Source: Variovorax sp. J2L1-78 (GTDB taxonomy: Bacteria; Pseudomonadota; Gammaproteobacteria; Burkholderiales; Burkholderiaceae_C). From it: a stretch of DNA of 64,000 nucleotides. The stretch lies in contig NZ_JASZYB010000003.1 in assembly GCF_030317205.1 (NCBI RefSeq), positions 186,001-250,000 of the forward strand, in the 5' to 3' direction. A model generated the notes under the pieces. The model made no database searches and was not told the DNA's origin. It worked only from the letters and a program-made list of their open reading frames with translations. Made by a program: the position numbers and the translations under genes. Below are positions 53,802 to 62,493 of this stretch, in pieces. How positions within the stretch are numbered: the first letter of the stretch is position 1; each line of letters opens with the position of its first letter.

Positions 53802-55052
53802 ATGCGTTTCTTCAAGGACCTGAGTCTTTCGGCCTTCACCGCCGGCTTCGTCGCGGTGCTGGTCGGCTTCACCAGCTCGGTCGTCATCGTGTTCCAGGCC
53901 GCGCAGGCCTTCGGCGCCACGCCCGAGATGATCGCCTCGTGGATGTGGGCGCTCGGCCTCGGCATGGGCCTCGCTTCGTTGCTGCCGTCGCTGTGGCTGC
54001 GCAAGCCGGTGATGGTCGCGTGGAGCACGCCCGGCGCGGCGGTGCTGGCCACCGCCGGCGCGGGCTACGGCATGGGCGAGGCGGTCGGCGCCTTCATCGT
54101 GTGCGCCGCACTCATCACGCTGGCCGGTGCCACCGGCTGGTTCGAGCGGGTGATGAACCGGATCCCGATGGCCATCGCCTCGGCGCTGCTGGCCGGCGTG
54201 CTGGCGCGCTTCGGGCTGTCGGCCTTCGCGGCGGCGCAGACCGCGCTGCCGCTGGTGCTGCTGATGCTCGGCACCTACCTCGTCGGCAAGCGCATCGCGC
54301 CGCGCTATGCGGTGCCGCTCACGCTGGGCGCCGCCATCGCGTACGCGGCGCTGCGCGGCGAGCTGGCCTGGTCGGCGGTGCACTTCAGCCTGGCGATGCC
54401 GGTGTTCACGATGCCGGTCTTCACCTGGCAGGCGGCGGTGAGCCTGGCGCTGCCGTTGTTCGTGGTGACGATGGCGTCGCAGAACCTGCCGGGCGTGGCG
54501 GCCATCCGCGCGGCCGGCTACGACATGCCGATCTCGAAGCTCATCACGCTGACCGGCGTGGCGACGCTGGTGCTCGCGCCCGTCGGCGGCTATGCGCTCA
54601 ACCTGAGCGCCATCACCGCCGCCATCTGCATGGGCCGCGAGGCGCACGAAGACCCGGCGCGGCGCTACACCGCGGCCGTGAGCTGCGGCGCGATCTACGT
54701 CGTGATCGGCCTGTTCGGCGCGGCGGTCACCAGTCTGCTCACCGCCTTCCCGAAGGAACTGGTCGCGGCCATCGCCGGGTTGGCACTGCTGGGCACCATC
54801 GGCGGTGGCCTGGCGGCGGCGTTGCGCGACGAGTCGCACCGCGAGGCCGCGCTCATCACCTTCCTGGTCACGCTCTCGGGCGTGACCCTCGCCGGCATCG
54901 GCTCGGCTTTCTGGGGCGTGGTGGCCGGCGCCGTCGCGCTGGCGATCCAGCGCGTCGGAAAAAGGGCCGCGGCGGGCAAGGACATCGCGCCTGCCTGCAA
55001 GATCAAGCAAGACAGCAAGGCGGCCATCCGGGCCGCCGGAAAGACACCATGA
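53802..55052 (+). CDS. BenE-family (benzoate/H+ symporter-like) transporter
   Basis: A 416-residue inner-membrane carrier with about 11-12 helices; opening LSLSAFTAGFVAVLVGFTSS and FGATPEMIASWMWALGLGMG are typical of the BenE family, named for benzoate uptake but with many members of unknown substrate. No aromatic degradation genes are near. The C-terminal tail is strongly basic (KIKQDSKAAIRAAGKTP). Its stop overlaps the gshB start in ATGA, coupling it to glutathione synthesis; a substrate linked to glutathione is possible but unproven. Confidence 0.85.
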   Translation: MRFFKDLSLSAFTAGFVAVLVGFTSSVVIVFQAAQAFGATPEMIASWMWALGLGMGLASLLPSLWLRKPVMVAWSTPGAAVLATAGAGYGMGEAVGAFIVCAALITLAGATGWFERVMNRIPMAIASALLAGVLARFGLSAFAAAQTALPLVLLMLGTYLVGKRIAPRYAVPLTLGAAIAYAALRGELAWSAVHFSLAMPVFTMPVFTWQAAVSLALPLFVVTMASQNLPGVAAIRAAGYDMPISKLITLTGVATLVLAPVGGYALNLSAITAAICMGREAHEDPARRYTAAVSCGAIYVVIGLFGAAVTSLLTAFPKELVAAIAGLALLGTIGGGLAAALRDESHREAALITFLVTLSGVTLAGIGSAFWGVVAGAVALAIQRVGKRAAAGKDIAPACKIKQDSKAAIRAAGKTP

Positions 55053-56008
55053 GCCGCAACATCCTCTTCGTCGCCGACCCGCTCGACCAATTCAAGATCT
55101 ACAAGGACACGACCTTCTCGATGATGCGCGAGGCACAACGCCGCGGCTGGCGCATCGCGGCCTGCCTGCCGCAGGACCTGACCTGGAAGTCGGGCGGCGT
55201 GGTTGCGGCCAACGTGCTGCAGATCACGCTGACCGGCGACGCGAAGGCCTGGTACCACGTCGACATCGAGGAGTCCAAGGCACTGAAGGACTTCGACGCC
55301 GTGCTGATGCGCAAGGACCCGCCCTTCGACGCCGAATACATCTACGCCACCCACCTGCTCGAGCAAGCCGAGCGCGAAGGCGCGCGCGTGGTCAACAAGC
55401 CGCGGGCGCTGCGCGACCACCCGGAAAAGCTCGCGATCATGGAGTTCCCGCAGTTCGTCACGCCGACGCTGGTCACGCGCAGCGCGGGCGCGGTGCGCGA
55501 CTTCCACGCCGAGCACGGCGACATCATCCTGAAGCCGCTCGACGGCATGGGCGGCATGGGCATCTTCCGCGTGAAGCAGGACGCGATGAATCTCGGCTCC
55601 ATCATCGAGACGCTCAACAAGGACGGGGCCGAGACCATCATGGTGCAGCGCTTCGTGCCGCAGATCACCGAGGGCGACAAGCGCATCCTGATCATCGGCG
55701 GCGTGCCGGCGCCCTTCGTGCTGGCGCGCATCCCGCAGGGCACCGAGGTGCGCGGCAACCTCGCGGCCGGCGGCAAGGGCGTGGCCCAGCCGCTGACGCC
55801 GCGCAACCGCGAGATCGCCGAAACCGTTGGCCGTGCGCTGGCGCCGCGCGGCCTGCTGCTGATCGGCCTCGACGTGATCGGCGACAGCGTCACCGAGATC
55901 AACGTGACCAGCCCGACCTGTTTCCAGGAGATCACCGAGCAGAGCGGCTTCGACGTGCCGGCGATGTTCATCGATGCGCTCGAGGCGGAATTGAAAAAGG
56001 GACCGTGA
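55049..56008 (+). CDS. gshB: Glutathione synthetase
   Basis: Adds glycine to gamma-glutamylcysteine. 319 residues: NILFVADPLDQFKIYKDTTF, MRKDPPFDAEYIYATHLLEQ, the ATP-grasp elements ILKPLDGMGGMGIFRV and EINVTSPTCFQEI. Starts 4 bases inside the transporter stop. Ends within a hairpin that may act as the terminator. Confidence 0.95.
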   Translation: MSRNILFVADPLDQFKIYKDTTFSMMREAQRRGWRIAACLPQDLTWKSGGVVAANVLQITLTGDAKAWYHVDIEESKALKDFDAVLMRKDPPFDAEYIYATHLLEQAEREGARVVNKPRALRDHPEKLAIMEFPQFVTPTLVTRSAGAVRDFHAEHGDIILKPLDGMGGMGIFRVKQDAMNLGSIIETLNKDGAETIMVQRFVPQITEGDKRILIIGGVPAPFVLARIPQGTEVRGNLAAGGKGVAQPLTPRNREIAETVGRALAPRGLLLIGLDVIGDSVTEINVTSPTCFQEITEQSGFDVPAMFIDALEAELKKGP

Positions 56009-56017
56009 GGTCCCTTT
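55996..56017. terminator. Bidirectional terminator between gshB and the TonB receptor
   Basis: Perfect 9-bp stem AAAGGGACC (55996-56004), loop GTGA, GGTCCCTTT (56009-56017), overlapping the gshB stop codon. Read on the minus strand it is followed by TTTTTC, a good end for the receptor gene; on the plus strand the T run is short. A second stem CGACGC/GCGTCG lies at 56029-56044. Confidence 0.7.
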
Positions 56018-56053
56018 GGATGTACCAACGACGCCGAGGCGTCGCTAGGGTGA

Positions 56054-58258
56054 TCAGAATTCGACTGAGGCGCTTACGCTGAACGTGCGTGGATTCCCCA
56101 GTACGAGGTATCCGTTCTCGGGGTAGCCGCCCACCGACGACCAGTAGTTGCGGTCGGCGACGTTGTCCACGCGGGCGCGGAGCGTCACGAGCTTTCCACT
56201 CCACTCGGTGACGTAGCGCGCACCGAGGTCGAGGCGGGCCCAGCCCGGCACGCGCAGGGTATTGGCGCTGTCGGCATAGCTGTGACCGGTCGCGACCACG
56301 CGGGCGTCGAAAGACAGCCCGCGCATGCCCGGCACATCCCAATCGACGCCAATGCTGCCTTGTACCTTTGGGACGCCGATCACCCTTTTGCCGTCGGTAA
56401 TGGTGGCTCCGGTCGACTTCTGCTTGGCATCGAGGAGCGTCAGACCGCCCAGCACTCGCAGGCCCTTGGCTGCTTCACCGAAAGTCGTGAGTTCGAAGCC
56501 CTGGTGGCGATCCTTGCCCGCCTCCACGAAATAGCGCTGGTCATTGATGAAAGCACGCGGCTTGTCGGTGGAGAAAAACGCAATGGCACCACCAATGCTT
56601 CCACCGTCGTATTTGACGCCGACCTCTTTCTGCTTGGAGACGTATGGCGAGAGTTGCGCACCGGGGTTGAACACCGGACCGCTGGTCGAGGTGGTGGGCG
56701 CGGTCTCGCCTTTGCTCAGCCCTTCGATGTAGTTCGCGTACAGCGACACTTGCGGTTGCAACTTGTAGACGAAGCCGGCCATCGGGCTGACGCGGCTCTT
56801 TTCGTACCCGGAGGGGACGCCTGTAAAGTATTCGTAGCCTGTGCTCGACAGCGTCTGGTGGCGTAGGCCCAAGGTCAGCAAGGCCCGATCGTCAAGGAGT
56901 GACAGGGTATCGCCGACGGCGAAGCTGCTCAGGCGGACTTTGGTCAGCAGTGCTGGGTCGTTCAGATCGTTGCCGCGGAAGGCGCCCGCCGTGAAGCCAG
57001 GCAGTGCGATGCCTACCGGTGTGTACATGCTGCTCACGGTGGGGTTGAAGAAGTCCCACTCGTAGGCGTTCTTTTCCTTGAGTTCATAGAACGAGTACGA
57101 AGCAACGAGCGAATGCTTGACTGACCCCATCGTTAACTTGGCGCGCATGCCGAGTTCGGCGGTGCGGGTGTCATCCTGGCGCTCGTTGTCGAAGCGGGAC
57201 ATGTTGCCTGCGCCAGCAGCGGTGGTGACCGTGATGCCGGCGAGCCGGTTGCCCTCGAAGCTCCGGCGAGCGCCTGCAGCACCCCAGATGGTCACATCTG
57301 GATTGATGTCGTATTCCCCGCGCACCGATCCAAAGGTGTCGCGTTCGTTCGAATAGGTCCAGGGCTGCGCGTAGTTGACGCTGTTGTCGGGCGCCGACGG
57401 TACCGAGGTGAGCGCCGGGCCGAGCGTCACGTTCGGCCGCGGCCGCGTCAGACGGTGCTCCTGGTGGCCGACGTCGACCGAGATGCGTGCGTCGCGGCTG
57501 CGCCAGTCAAGGCCCAGCGAGAACAGGTCTAGCTTGACCTTCTCGTCATCCACAGCGGTGCCGCCTTCACGATGCAGTGCGTTCAGACGGATGCCGGTGC
57601 TCTGGTCCGGACCGAAGCGGCGCGCGATGTCTGTCGACACATAGCCTTGCTCGCCGCTGCTGACGCCGGCACTGACCTGCGTCAGCGGATCGTTGCCCGC
57701 GCGCTTGGGCAACAGGTTGATGTTGCCGCCGATGCCACCACCACTGGGCGTTGCGCCGTTCAGGAAGGCGCTGGCGCCCCGCAGCACTTCGACGCGTTCG
57801 AACAGTTCCGACGAGATGTACTGGCGCGGCAACAACCCGTACAGGCCGTTGTAGGCGATGTCATCGGAATTCACGATGAAGCCGCGAATAAAGTACGACT
57901 CCTGGAAGTTGCCGAAGCCGCGTGCGACCCGCACCGTCGGGTCGTTCTGCAGCACGTCGGCCACGCTCCTGGCCTGCTGGTTCTGGATCAGTTCGCTCGT
58001 GTAGCTCGTCGTGGAAAACGGCGTGCTCATGATGTCCTGTGTGCCTAGGATCCCCACCCGCCCACCCCGCGCCACCTGTCCGCCTGCATAGGGCTTGGTC
58101 AACCCTTCCGCCGACGCATCGGCGCTGGCTTCCACCGTCACGGTCGACAGGGTGCCGGAAGCGGCGGTCGGGGTGGTTTGTGCAGACGTCGACAGCGCGT
58201 GCAGCGCAAGCGTCGCGGCCAAGGTGACGGGCCGCAGCGGAAAGCGGATGGAAGACAT
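56054..58258 (-). CDS. TonB-dependent siderophore receptor
   Basis: Outer-membrane receptor for ferric siderophores. 734 residues: signal (LAATLALHALSTSAQT), plug domain about 55-170 (SVADVLQNDPTVRVARGFG; RVEVLRGASAFLNGATPSGG), then the 22-strand beta-barrel ending NPRTFSVSASVEF with the C-terminal aromatic residue needed for BAM insertion. The plug resembles hydroxamate (ferrichrome-type) receptors. GAGGG stands about 8 bases before the ATG. Regulated by Fur, judging from the box just upstream. No siderophore synthesis or ABC import genes follow. Confidence 0.93.
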   Translation of the reverse strand: MSSIRFPLRPVTLAATLALHALSTSAQTTPTAASGTLSTVTVEASADASAEGLTKPYAGGQVARGGRVGILGTQDIMSTPFSTTSYTSELIQNQQARSVADVLQNDPTVRVARGFGNFQESYFIRGFIVNSDDIAYNGLYGLLPRQYISSELFERVEVLRGASAFLNGATPSGGGIGGNINLLPKRAGNDPLTQVSAGVSSGEQGYVSTDIARRFGPDQSTGIRLNALHREGGTAVDDEKVKLDLFSLGLDWRSRDARISVDVGHQEHRLTRPRPNVTLGPALTSVPSAPDNSVNYAQPWTYSNERDTFGSVRGEYDINPDVTIWGAAGARRSFEGNRLAGITVTTAAGAGNMSRFDNERQDDTRTAELGMRAKLTMGSVKHSLVASYSFYELKEKNAYEWDFFNPTVSSMYTPVGIALPGFTAGAFRGNDLNDPALLTKVRLSSFAVGDTLSLLDDRALLTLGLRHQTLSSTGYEYFTGVPSGYEKSRVSPMAGFVYKLQPQVSLYANYIEGLSKGETAPTTSTSGPVFNPGAQLSPYVSKQKEVGVKYDGGSIGGAIAFFSTDKPRAFINDQRYFVEAGKDRHQGFELTTFGEAAKGLRVLGGLTLLDAKQKSTGATITDGKRVIGVPKVQGSIGVDWDVPGMRGLSFDARVVATGHSYADSANTLRVPGWARLDLGARYVTEWSGKLVTLRARVDNVADRNYWSSVGGYPENGYLVLGNPRTFSVSASVEF

Positions 58259-58282
58259 GAACGGTTCCCTCTTTATTGGAGT

Positions 58283-58304
58283 GCAAATGAGAACCGTTAT
58301 TATC
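58283..58304 (-). promoter_or_regulatory. Fur box and -10 of the TonB receptor promoter
   Basis: GCAAATGAGAACCGTTATT (58283-58301) matches the 19-base Fur consensus at about 13 positions; it overlaps a GATAAT -10 hexamer on the minus strand (58299-58304), so bound Fur would block RNA polymerase. Confidence 0.7.
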
Positions 58305-58376
58305 TTGCCGGCTTTCCGGCGCGCGCGCAGGCCGCCGCAAAAAGAGCGCGGACGTTGTTTCCGCGCGACCCGGTAT

Positions 58377-59141
58377 TCAGCCGGCCCGGCGGCCGTCCAC
58401 GAAAACGGCGAGTTCGCCCGCCGAGAACGGCATCCATTGCTCGTTGGTCGTCAGTGGCGCGGTGACTATCACCGCGACGCGGTCGTCGAGCGTCGTGTGC
58501 TGCGAGAAGTCCATCTGCACATCCTCGTCGGCCAGCTTCGCCAGCGTGAACGGATGCTGCCGTTCGATGTACCAGAGGTTCGTCGACGCATGCGCCCACA
58601 GCGCCTGGCCGTTCGACAGCATGAAGTTGAAGGTGCCGTGCCGGGCGAGCTGCGGCGCCAGTTCGCGCAGCGTCAGCGTGAGTTCGGCCACGCTGGGTAC
58701 ATCGGCATGCGACTTGGCCAGTTCCTGCATGACCCAGCAGAAGGCGTGCTCGCTGTCGGTGCTGCCCACCGGATGGAAGTTGCCGTGCAGCCGCGGCCGG
58801 AAGTCCTTCAGGTCGCCGTTGTGCGCGAACACCCAGTAGCGGCCCCACAGCTCGCGCACGAAGGGGTGGCAGTTCTGCAGGTTGATGGCGCCCTGGGTCG
58901 CCTTGCGGATGTGCGCGATGACGTTGCGGCTCTTGATGGGGTAGCGGCGGATCAGCTCGGCCACCGGCGAGTCGCAGGCCGGCAGATGGTCGACGAAGTG
59001 GCGCAGCCCGCGGTCCTCGAAGAAGGCGATGCCCCAGCCGTCGGCATGATGGTCGGTGCGGCCCCCGCGCTGCGCGAAGCCCGTGAAGCTGAAGGTCACG
59101 TCGGTGGGCGTGTTGCAATTCATGCCGAGCAGTTGGCACAT
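58377..59141 (-). CDS. Class II glutamine amidotransferase (YafJ type)
   Basis: Ntn-fold glutaminase of 254 residues, with Cys2 as nucleophile (MCQLLGMNCNTPTDV). RGGRTDHHADGWGIAFFED, VIAHIRKATQGAINLQNCHP and WVFAHNGDLKDF are standard family elements; C-terminal DDRVAVIVTAPLTTNEQW. Stand-alone members such as YafJ have no known substrate; EgtC is a relative. Begins 2 bases after the stop of the MFS gene, so the two are co-translated. Confidence 0.9.
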   Translation of the reverse strand: MCQLLGMNCNTPTDVTFSFTGFAQRGGRTDHHADGWGIAFFEDRGLRHFVDHLPACDSPVAELIRRYPIKSRNVIAHIRKATQGAINLQNCHPFVRELWGRYWVFAHNGDLKDFRPRLHGNFHPVGSTDSEHAFCWVMQELAKSHADVPSVAELTLTLRELAPQLARHGTFNFMLSNGQALWAHASTNLWYIERQHPFTLAKLADEDVQMDFSQHTTLDDRVAVIVTAPLTTNEQWMPFSAGELAVFVDGRRAG

Positions 59142-59143
59142 GG

Positions 59144-60601
59144 TCAGGACTCTTTCGGCGGTGGGGGCACGCGCAGTTGCAGGGCCGCGAGGATGGCAAT
59201 GGCGCACAGCGCCGACAGCATGAAGAACACCTCGTTGAAGGCGGCCAGCCGCGCCGGGCTGCTGGCCGCCTGCGTGAGCGAATCGCCATGTGCGGCCAGA
59301 CGCCATTCGAGCGCGATGGCGCACAGGCTCACGCCCGCCGCGCCGCCGAGCATGCGCAGGAAGCTGATGGCGCTGGCGCCTTGCGGGATGAGCGGCTTGG
59401 CCAGCGGGCGCATCGCACCGAGGTTGAGCGAGGGCAGGATGAAGCCCAGCCCGATGCGCCCGATGACGGCGAAGGCCACCAGCAGCCACAGCGTGCTGCC
59501 CAGCGTCAGCACCTTCATCAGCGCGAAGGACACGGCCAGCAGCGCCAGCCCGATGCTGACCAGCAGCCACGTCGGCTGGCGGTCGGCCAGCCGGCCGACC
59601 AGGGCGATGGAGATGGCCAGCACGATGCCGGCCGGCAGCATGATGGTGCCCACATGCGAGGCCGACAGGTGCAGCGCGACCTGCATGTACACCGGCAGCA
59701 GGTAGGTCGAGCCGAACAGCGCCGCGCCGTAGATGAACGACACCACGCTGCCCATCGCGAACGACCGGTAGCCGAAGAGCGCCATGTGCATGAGCGGCGC
59801 GCCGCCACCGGCCGCCAGACGCTTCTGCCACCCCACGAAGACGGCCAAGGACAGCACCGCGCCCGCCAGCAGCAGGGCGGCCTCGACCGGCGCGTCGCCA
59901 CGCAGCTCGACCAGGCCATTGAGCAGGCACAGCGTGCCGGCCAACCCGATGAGCAGGCCGCGCCAGTCCAGCCCGCCCGCACGCGTGGCGGTGACGCCGC
60001 CCGGCGCCGTGGTGGGCACGAACTTGTAGGCCAGCCAGATCGACGCGAGGCAGAACGGCACCACCATGAAGAAGATGGAGCGCCAGCCGAACAGGTCGAC
60101 CAGCACCCCGCCGATGCTCGGCCCGATGGCCGGCGCCAGCACCACGCCCATGCCGAAGATGCCGCTGGCGCGTCCCTGCTCGTGCGGCTCGAAGGCGCGC
60201 AGGATGATGATGGCCGGGATGGGCTGCACCACGCCCGCGGCCAGGCCTTCGGCCACGCGTGCCAGCAGCACCAGCGAGAAGTCGTTGGCCAGCCCGCCGG
60301 CGATGCCGCCGGCCAGCAGCAGCACCATCGTGCCGACATAGGTGCGGCGGTAGCCGTAGCGCCCCAGCAGCCAGGGCGTGGTGAGCATCGACACCGTCAT
60401 CGCCACCATGAAGCCCGAACTCACCCATTGCGCGCGTTCCTGGCCGAGCGCGAAGTGGTGGCTCATGCCTGGGATCGCGACGTTGACGATGGTCGAGGAC
60501 ATGATCGACGCCATCGTGCCGACCATCACCGAGAGCAGGAGGAGCCAGCGGTAGCGCTCGCCGTAGCGGCTGCGCAGCGAGGGAAGAGGGGTGTCGTTCA
60601 T
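59144..60601 (-). CDS. DHA2-family multidrug exporter (EmrB/QacA type)
   Basis: A 485-residue drug/proton antiporter with 14 membrane helices. Motif A of the DHA2 type near GRYGYRRTYVGTMVLLLAGG, motif C around GVVLAPAIGPSIGGVLVDLF. There is no adjacent HlyD/EmrA membrane-fusion partner or TetR/MarR repressor; the downstream partner is an amidotransferase. Start at 60601. The long plus-strand frame beginning at 59177 is only its shadow. Confidence 0.9.
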   Translation of the reverse strand: MNDTPLPSLRSRYGERYRWLLLLSVMVGTMASIMSSTIVNVAIPGMSHHFALGQERAQWVSSGFMVAMTVSMLTTPWLLGRYGYRRTYVGTMVLLLAGGIAGGLANDFSLVLLARVAEGLAAGVVQPIPAIIILRAFEPHEQGRASGIFGMGVVLAPAIGPSIGGVLVDLFGWRSIFFMVVPFCLASIWLAYKFVPTTAPGGVTATRAGGLDWRGLLIGLAGTLCLLNGLVELRGDAPVEAALLLAGAVLSLAVFVGWQKRLAAGGGAPLMHMALFGYRSFAMGSVVSFIYGAALFGSTYLLPVYMQVALHLSASHVGTIMLPAGIVLAISIALVGRLADRQPTWLLVSIGLALLAVSFALMKVLTLGSTLWLLVAFAVIGRIGLGFILPSLNLGAMRPLAKPLIPQGASAISFLRMLGGAAGVSLCAIALEWRLAAHGDSLTQAASSPARLAAFNEVFFMLSALCAIAILAALQLRVPPPPKES

Positions 60602-60763
60602 CGAGGTGGGCGGGCGGCGGCATGGCCGTGTTGGCCTGTCCTACAAGGATACGGGTCTTTGCGCTGCGGGGCGCCGACGCACGGCGGGGACAATGCCGGG
60701 GCTGTCACGCCAGCTGCGCGGCTTTCTCCTCGCACTGTTCCGCCTCTCAAAAGAACATACACC

Positions 60764-62221
60764 ATGGACTCCATCCTTCACGACGGCGCCAGCGCCGCAT
60801 CGACCGAAGCGGCCGACGCCCCCGCCAGCGACAGTCACTCCCTGGCGGCGGACCTGCGCGCCCCGACGATCAGCCGCGCCTACCAGTGCCAGTGTGGCCG
60901 CCCCGTCTTTCTCGGCAACAGCCAGTGCCTGGCCTGCCGCACGCCGCTCGGCTACGTCACCGAACGCCTGGGCGTCGTGCCGCTGGCGCCGGCCACCCAC
61001 GACAACGCCGAGCCCGAGACCTTCACCGTCTTCGGCGACATCGGCGGCAAGGCCTGGCGCCGCTGCAACAACTTCCTGACGGCTGCCGGCTGCAACTGGA
61101 TGGTGCCGGCGCCGCGCGACGGCGACGACGCCTCGTTCACCACCGAGGGGCTGGCGCCCGGCTTCTGCCTGTCGTGCAGCGCCACGCGCACCATCCCCGA
61201 CCTGTCGATCGAGACCAACGGCAACCTGTGGCGCAAGCTGGAGCAGGCCAAGCGCCGCCTGCTGTCGCAACTGCTCGCCCTCGGGCTGCCCGTGGTCACC
61301 CGCCATGCCGACCCGGTGCACGGCCTGGCCTTCGACTTCCTCGGCAACATGCCCGGCGGGCCGCACGTGCTCACCGGGCATGAAGAAGGCGTGATCACGC
61401 TCAATGCCGAGGAGGCGGAAGACGCCGTGCGCGAACGCATCCGCGCCGAGATGCGCGAACCCTACCGAACGCTGGTCGGCCACTTCCGCCACGAGATCGG
61501 CCACTACTACTGGGACCTGCTGGTCTTCCCCACGCCCTGGATCGACGACTACCGTGCCCTGTTCGGCGACGAGCGGGCAGACTACGCCACCGCCCTGCGC
61601 ACCCACTACGAGAACGGCCCGCCGGCCGACTGGGCGAACCGCTTCGTCACCAGCTACGCCAGCTCGCATCCGTGGGAAGACTGGGCGGAGACCTGGGCGC
61701 ACTACCTGCACATGGCCGACACGGCGGACACCGCGATGAGCTTCGGGGTCGATGCGCAGAACGTCGAGCTGGCCAGCGACCTGTTCGAGCCGTCCGACCT
61801 GTGGCAGCCCGAGCACCCCGGCGCGATGAAGTTTCTCGACTTCCTCAATGGCTGGGTGCGGCTCACCAATGTGCTGAACGAACTGTCGCGCAGCATGGGC
61901 CAGCCCGATTACTACCCCTTCGTGCTGCCGCGCGCGGCCGTGGGCAAGCTGCAGTTCATTCACCAGGTGATCACCGAGCAGCGGCAGCGCAGTCAGACCG
62001 GCGCGACGCAGGCGGAGGGCACGAGCACCGATGTGGCGTTGGACGCGTCCGCGTCGAGCGTGCCGCCCGCGCCGGAGGCGGCGCCCGCGCCGCCGATCGA
62101 GACGGTCGGCATGACCCAGAGCCAAACCCAGACCCAGGCGCAGCAGCCCTTCTTTCAGACCGGCCTGCAGCAGAACCAGGGCATGTTCGACCACAGCGTG
62201 GGCAACGTGCAGTCGCACTGA
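60764..62221 (+). CDS. Putative zinc-binding metallopeptidase (zinc ribbon plus HEIGH)
   Basis: A 485-residue cytoplasmic protein: an N-terminal zinc ribbon (QCQCGRPVFLGNSQCLACRT, four cysteines, residues about 45-65), a second cysteine pair (CLSCSATRTI), then a gluzincin-like site HFRHEIGHYYWD (HExxH) with a downstream Glu in WEDWAETWAHYLH as probable third ligand. The C-terminal 80 residues are low-complexity and Gln/Ser/Ala-rich (QSQTQTQAQQPFFQ). This is the 'putative zinc-binding peptidase' (DUF2248-type) family; substrate unknown. The first ATG after the promoter-like ACAAT near 60690 is used. Confidence 0.85.
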   Translation: MDSILHDGASAASTEAADAPASDSHSLAADLRAPTISRAYQCQCGRPVFLGNSQCLACRTPLGYVTERLGVVPLAPATHDNAEPETFTVFGDIGGKAWRRCNNFLTAAGCNWMVPAPRDGDDASFTTEGLAPGFCLSCSATRTIPDLSIETNGNLWRKLEQAKRRLLSQLLALGLPVVTRHADPVHGLAFDFLGNMPGGPHVLTGHEEGVITLNAEEAEDAVRERIRAEMREPYRTLVGHFRHEIGHYYWDLLVFPTPWIDDYRALFGDERADYATALRTHYENGPPADWANRFVTSYASSHPWEDWAETWAHYLHMADTADTAMSFGVDAQNVELASDLFEPSDLWQPEHPGAMKFLDFLNGWVRLTNVLNELSRSMGQPDYYPFVLPRAAVGKLQFIHQVITEQRQRSQTGATQAEGTSTDVALDASASSVPPAPEAAPAPPIETVGMTQSQTQTQAQQPFFQTGLQQNQGMFDHSVGNVQSH

Positions 62222-62239
62222 AGCGACGTCGGGGGCCGA

Positions 62240-62461
62240 TCAGACGGTTCGGTCGGCCGCCGCGGCGCAGCGTGCACAGATGCACGCCCGGCCGCGCGCG
62301 GCGCCGGGCACGCGCTCACGGAGCGCTTCATCGAAGCGCGCCGTCATGCACCAGCACGGCCCCTGGGCCACGCCGGTCGTCCGCTCGATTTCCGTCGCGC
62401 ATGCGTTCGCCGCGCCGCAGAGTGGGCAGCGGGTCGGGTCGATGGCCGGAACGTTGGACAT
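62240..62461 (-). CDS. Cysteine-rich CWC-type protein
   Basis: A 73-residue protein with RCPLCGAANACA and GPCWCMTARFDEALRE, and CICARCAAAA near the end, matching the 'cysteine-rich CWC' domain as I remember it (a likely zinc-binding module). No further function known. Start at 62461 (MSNVPAIDP); the longer open frame upstream overlaps the transpeptidase gene and is not used. Confidence 0.8.
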   Translation of the reverse strand: MSNVPAIDPTRCPLCGAANACATEIERTTGVAQGPCWCMTARFDEALRERVPGAARGRACICARCAAAADRTV

Positions 62462-62493
62462 GGGGCCATTGTCGCGCGCACCACCGCGCGGGT

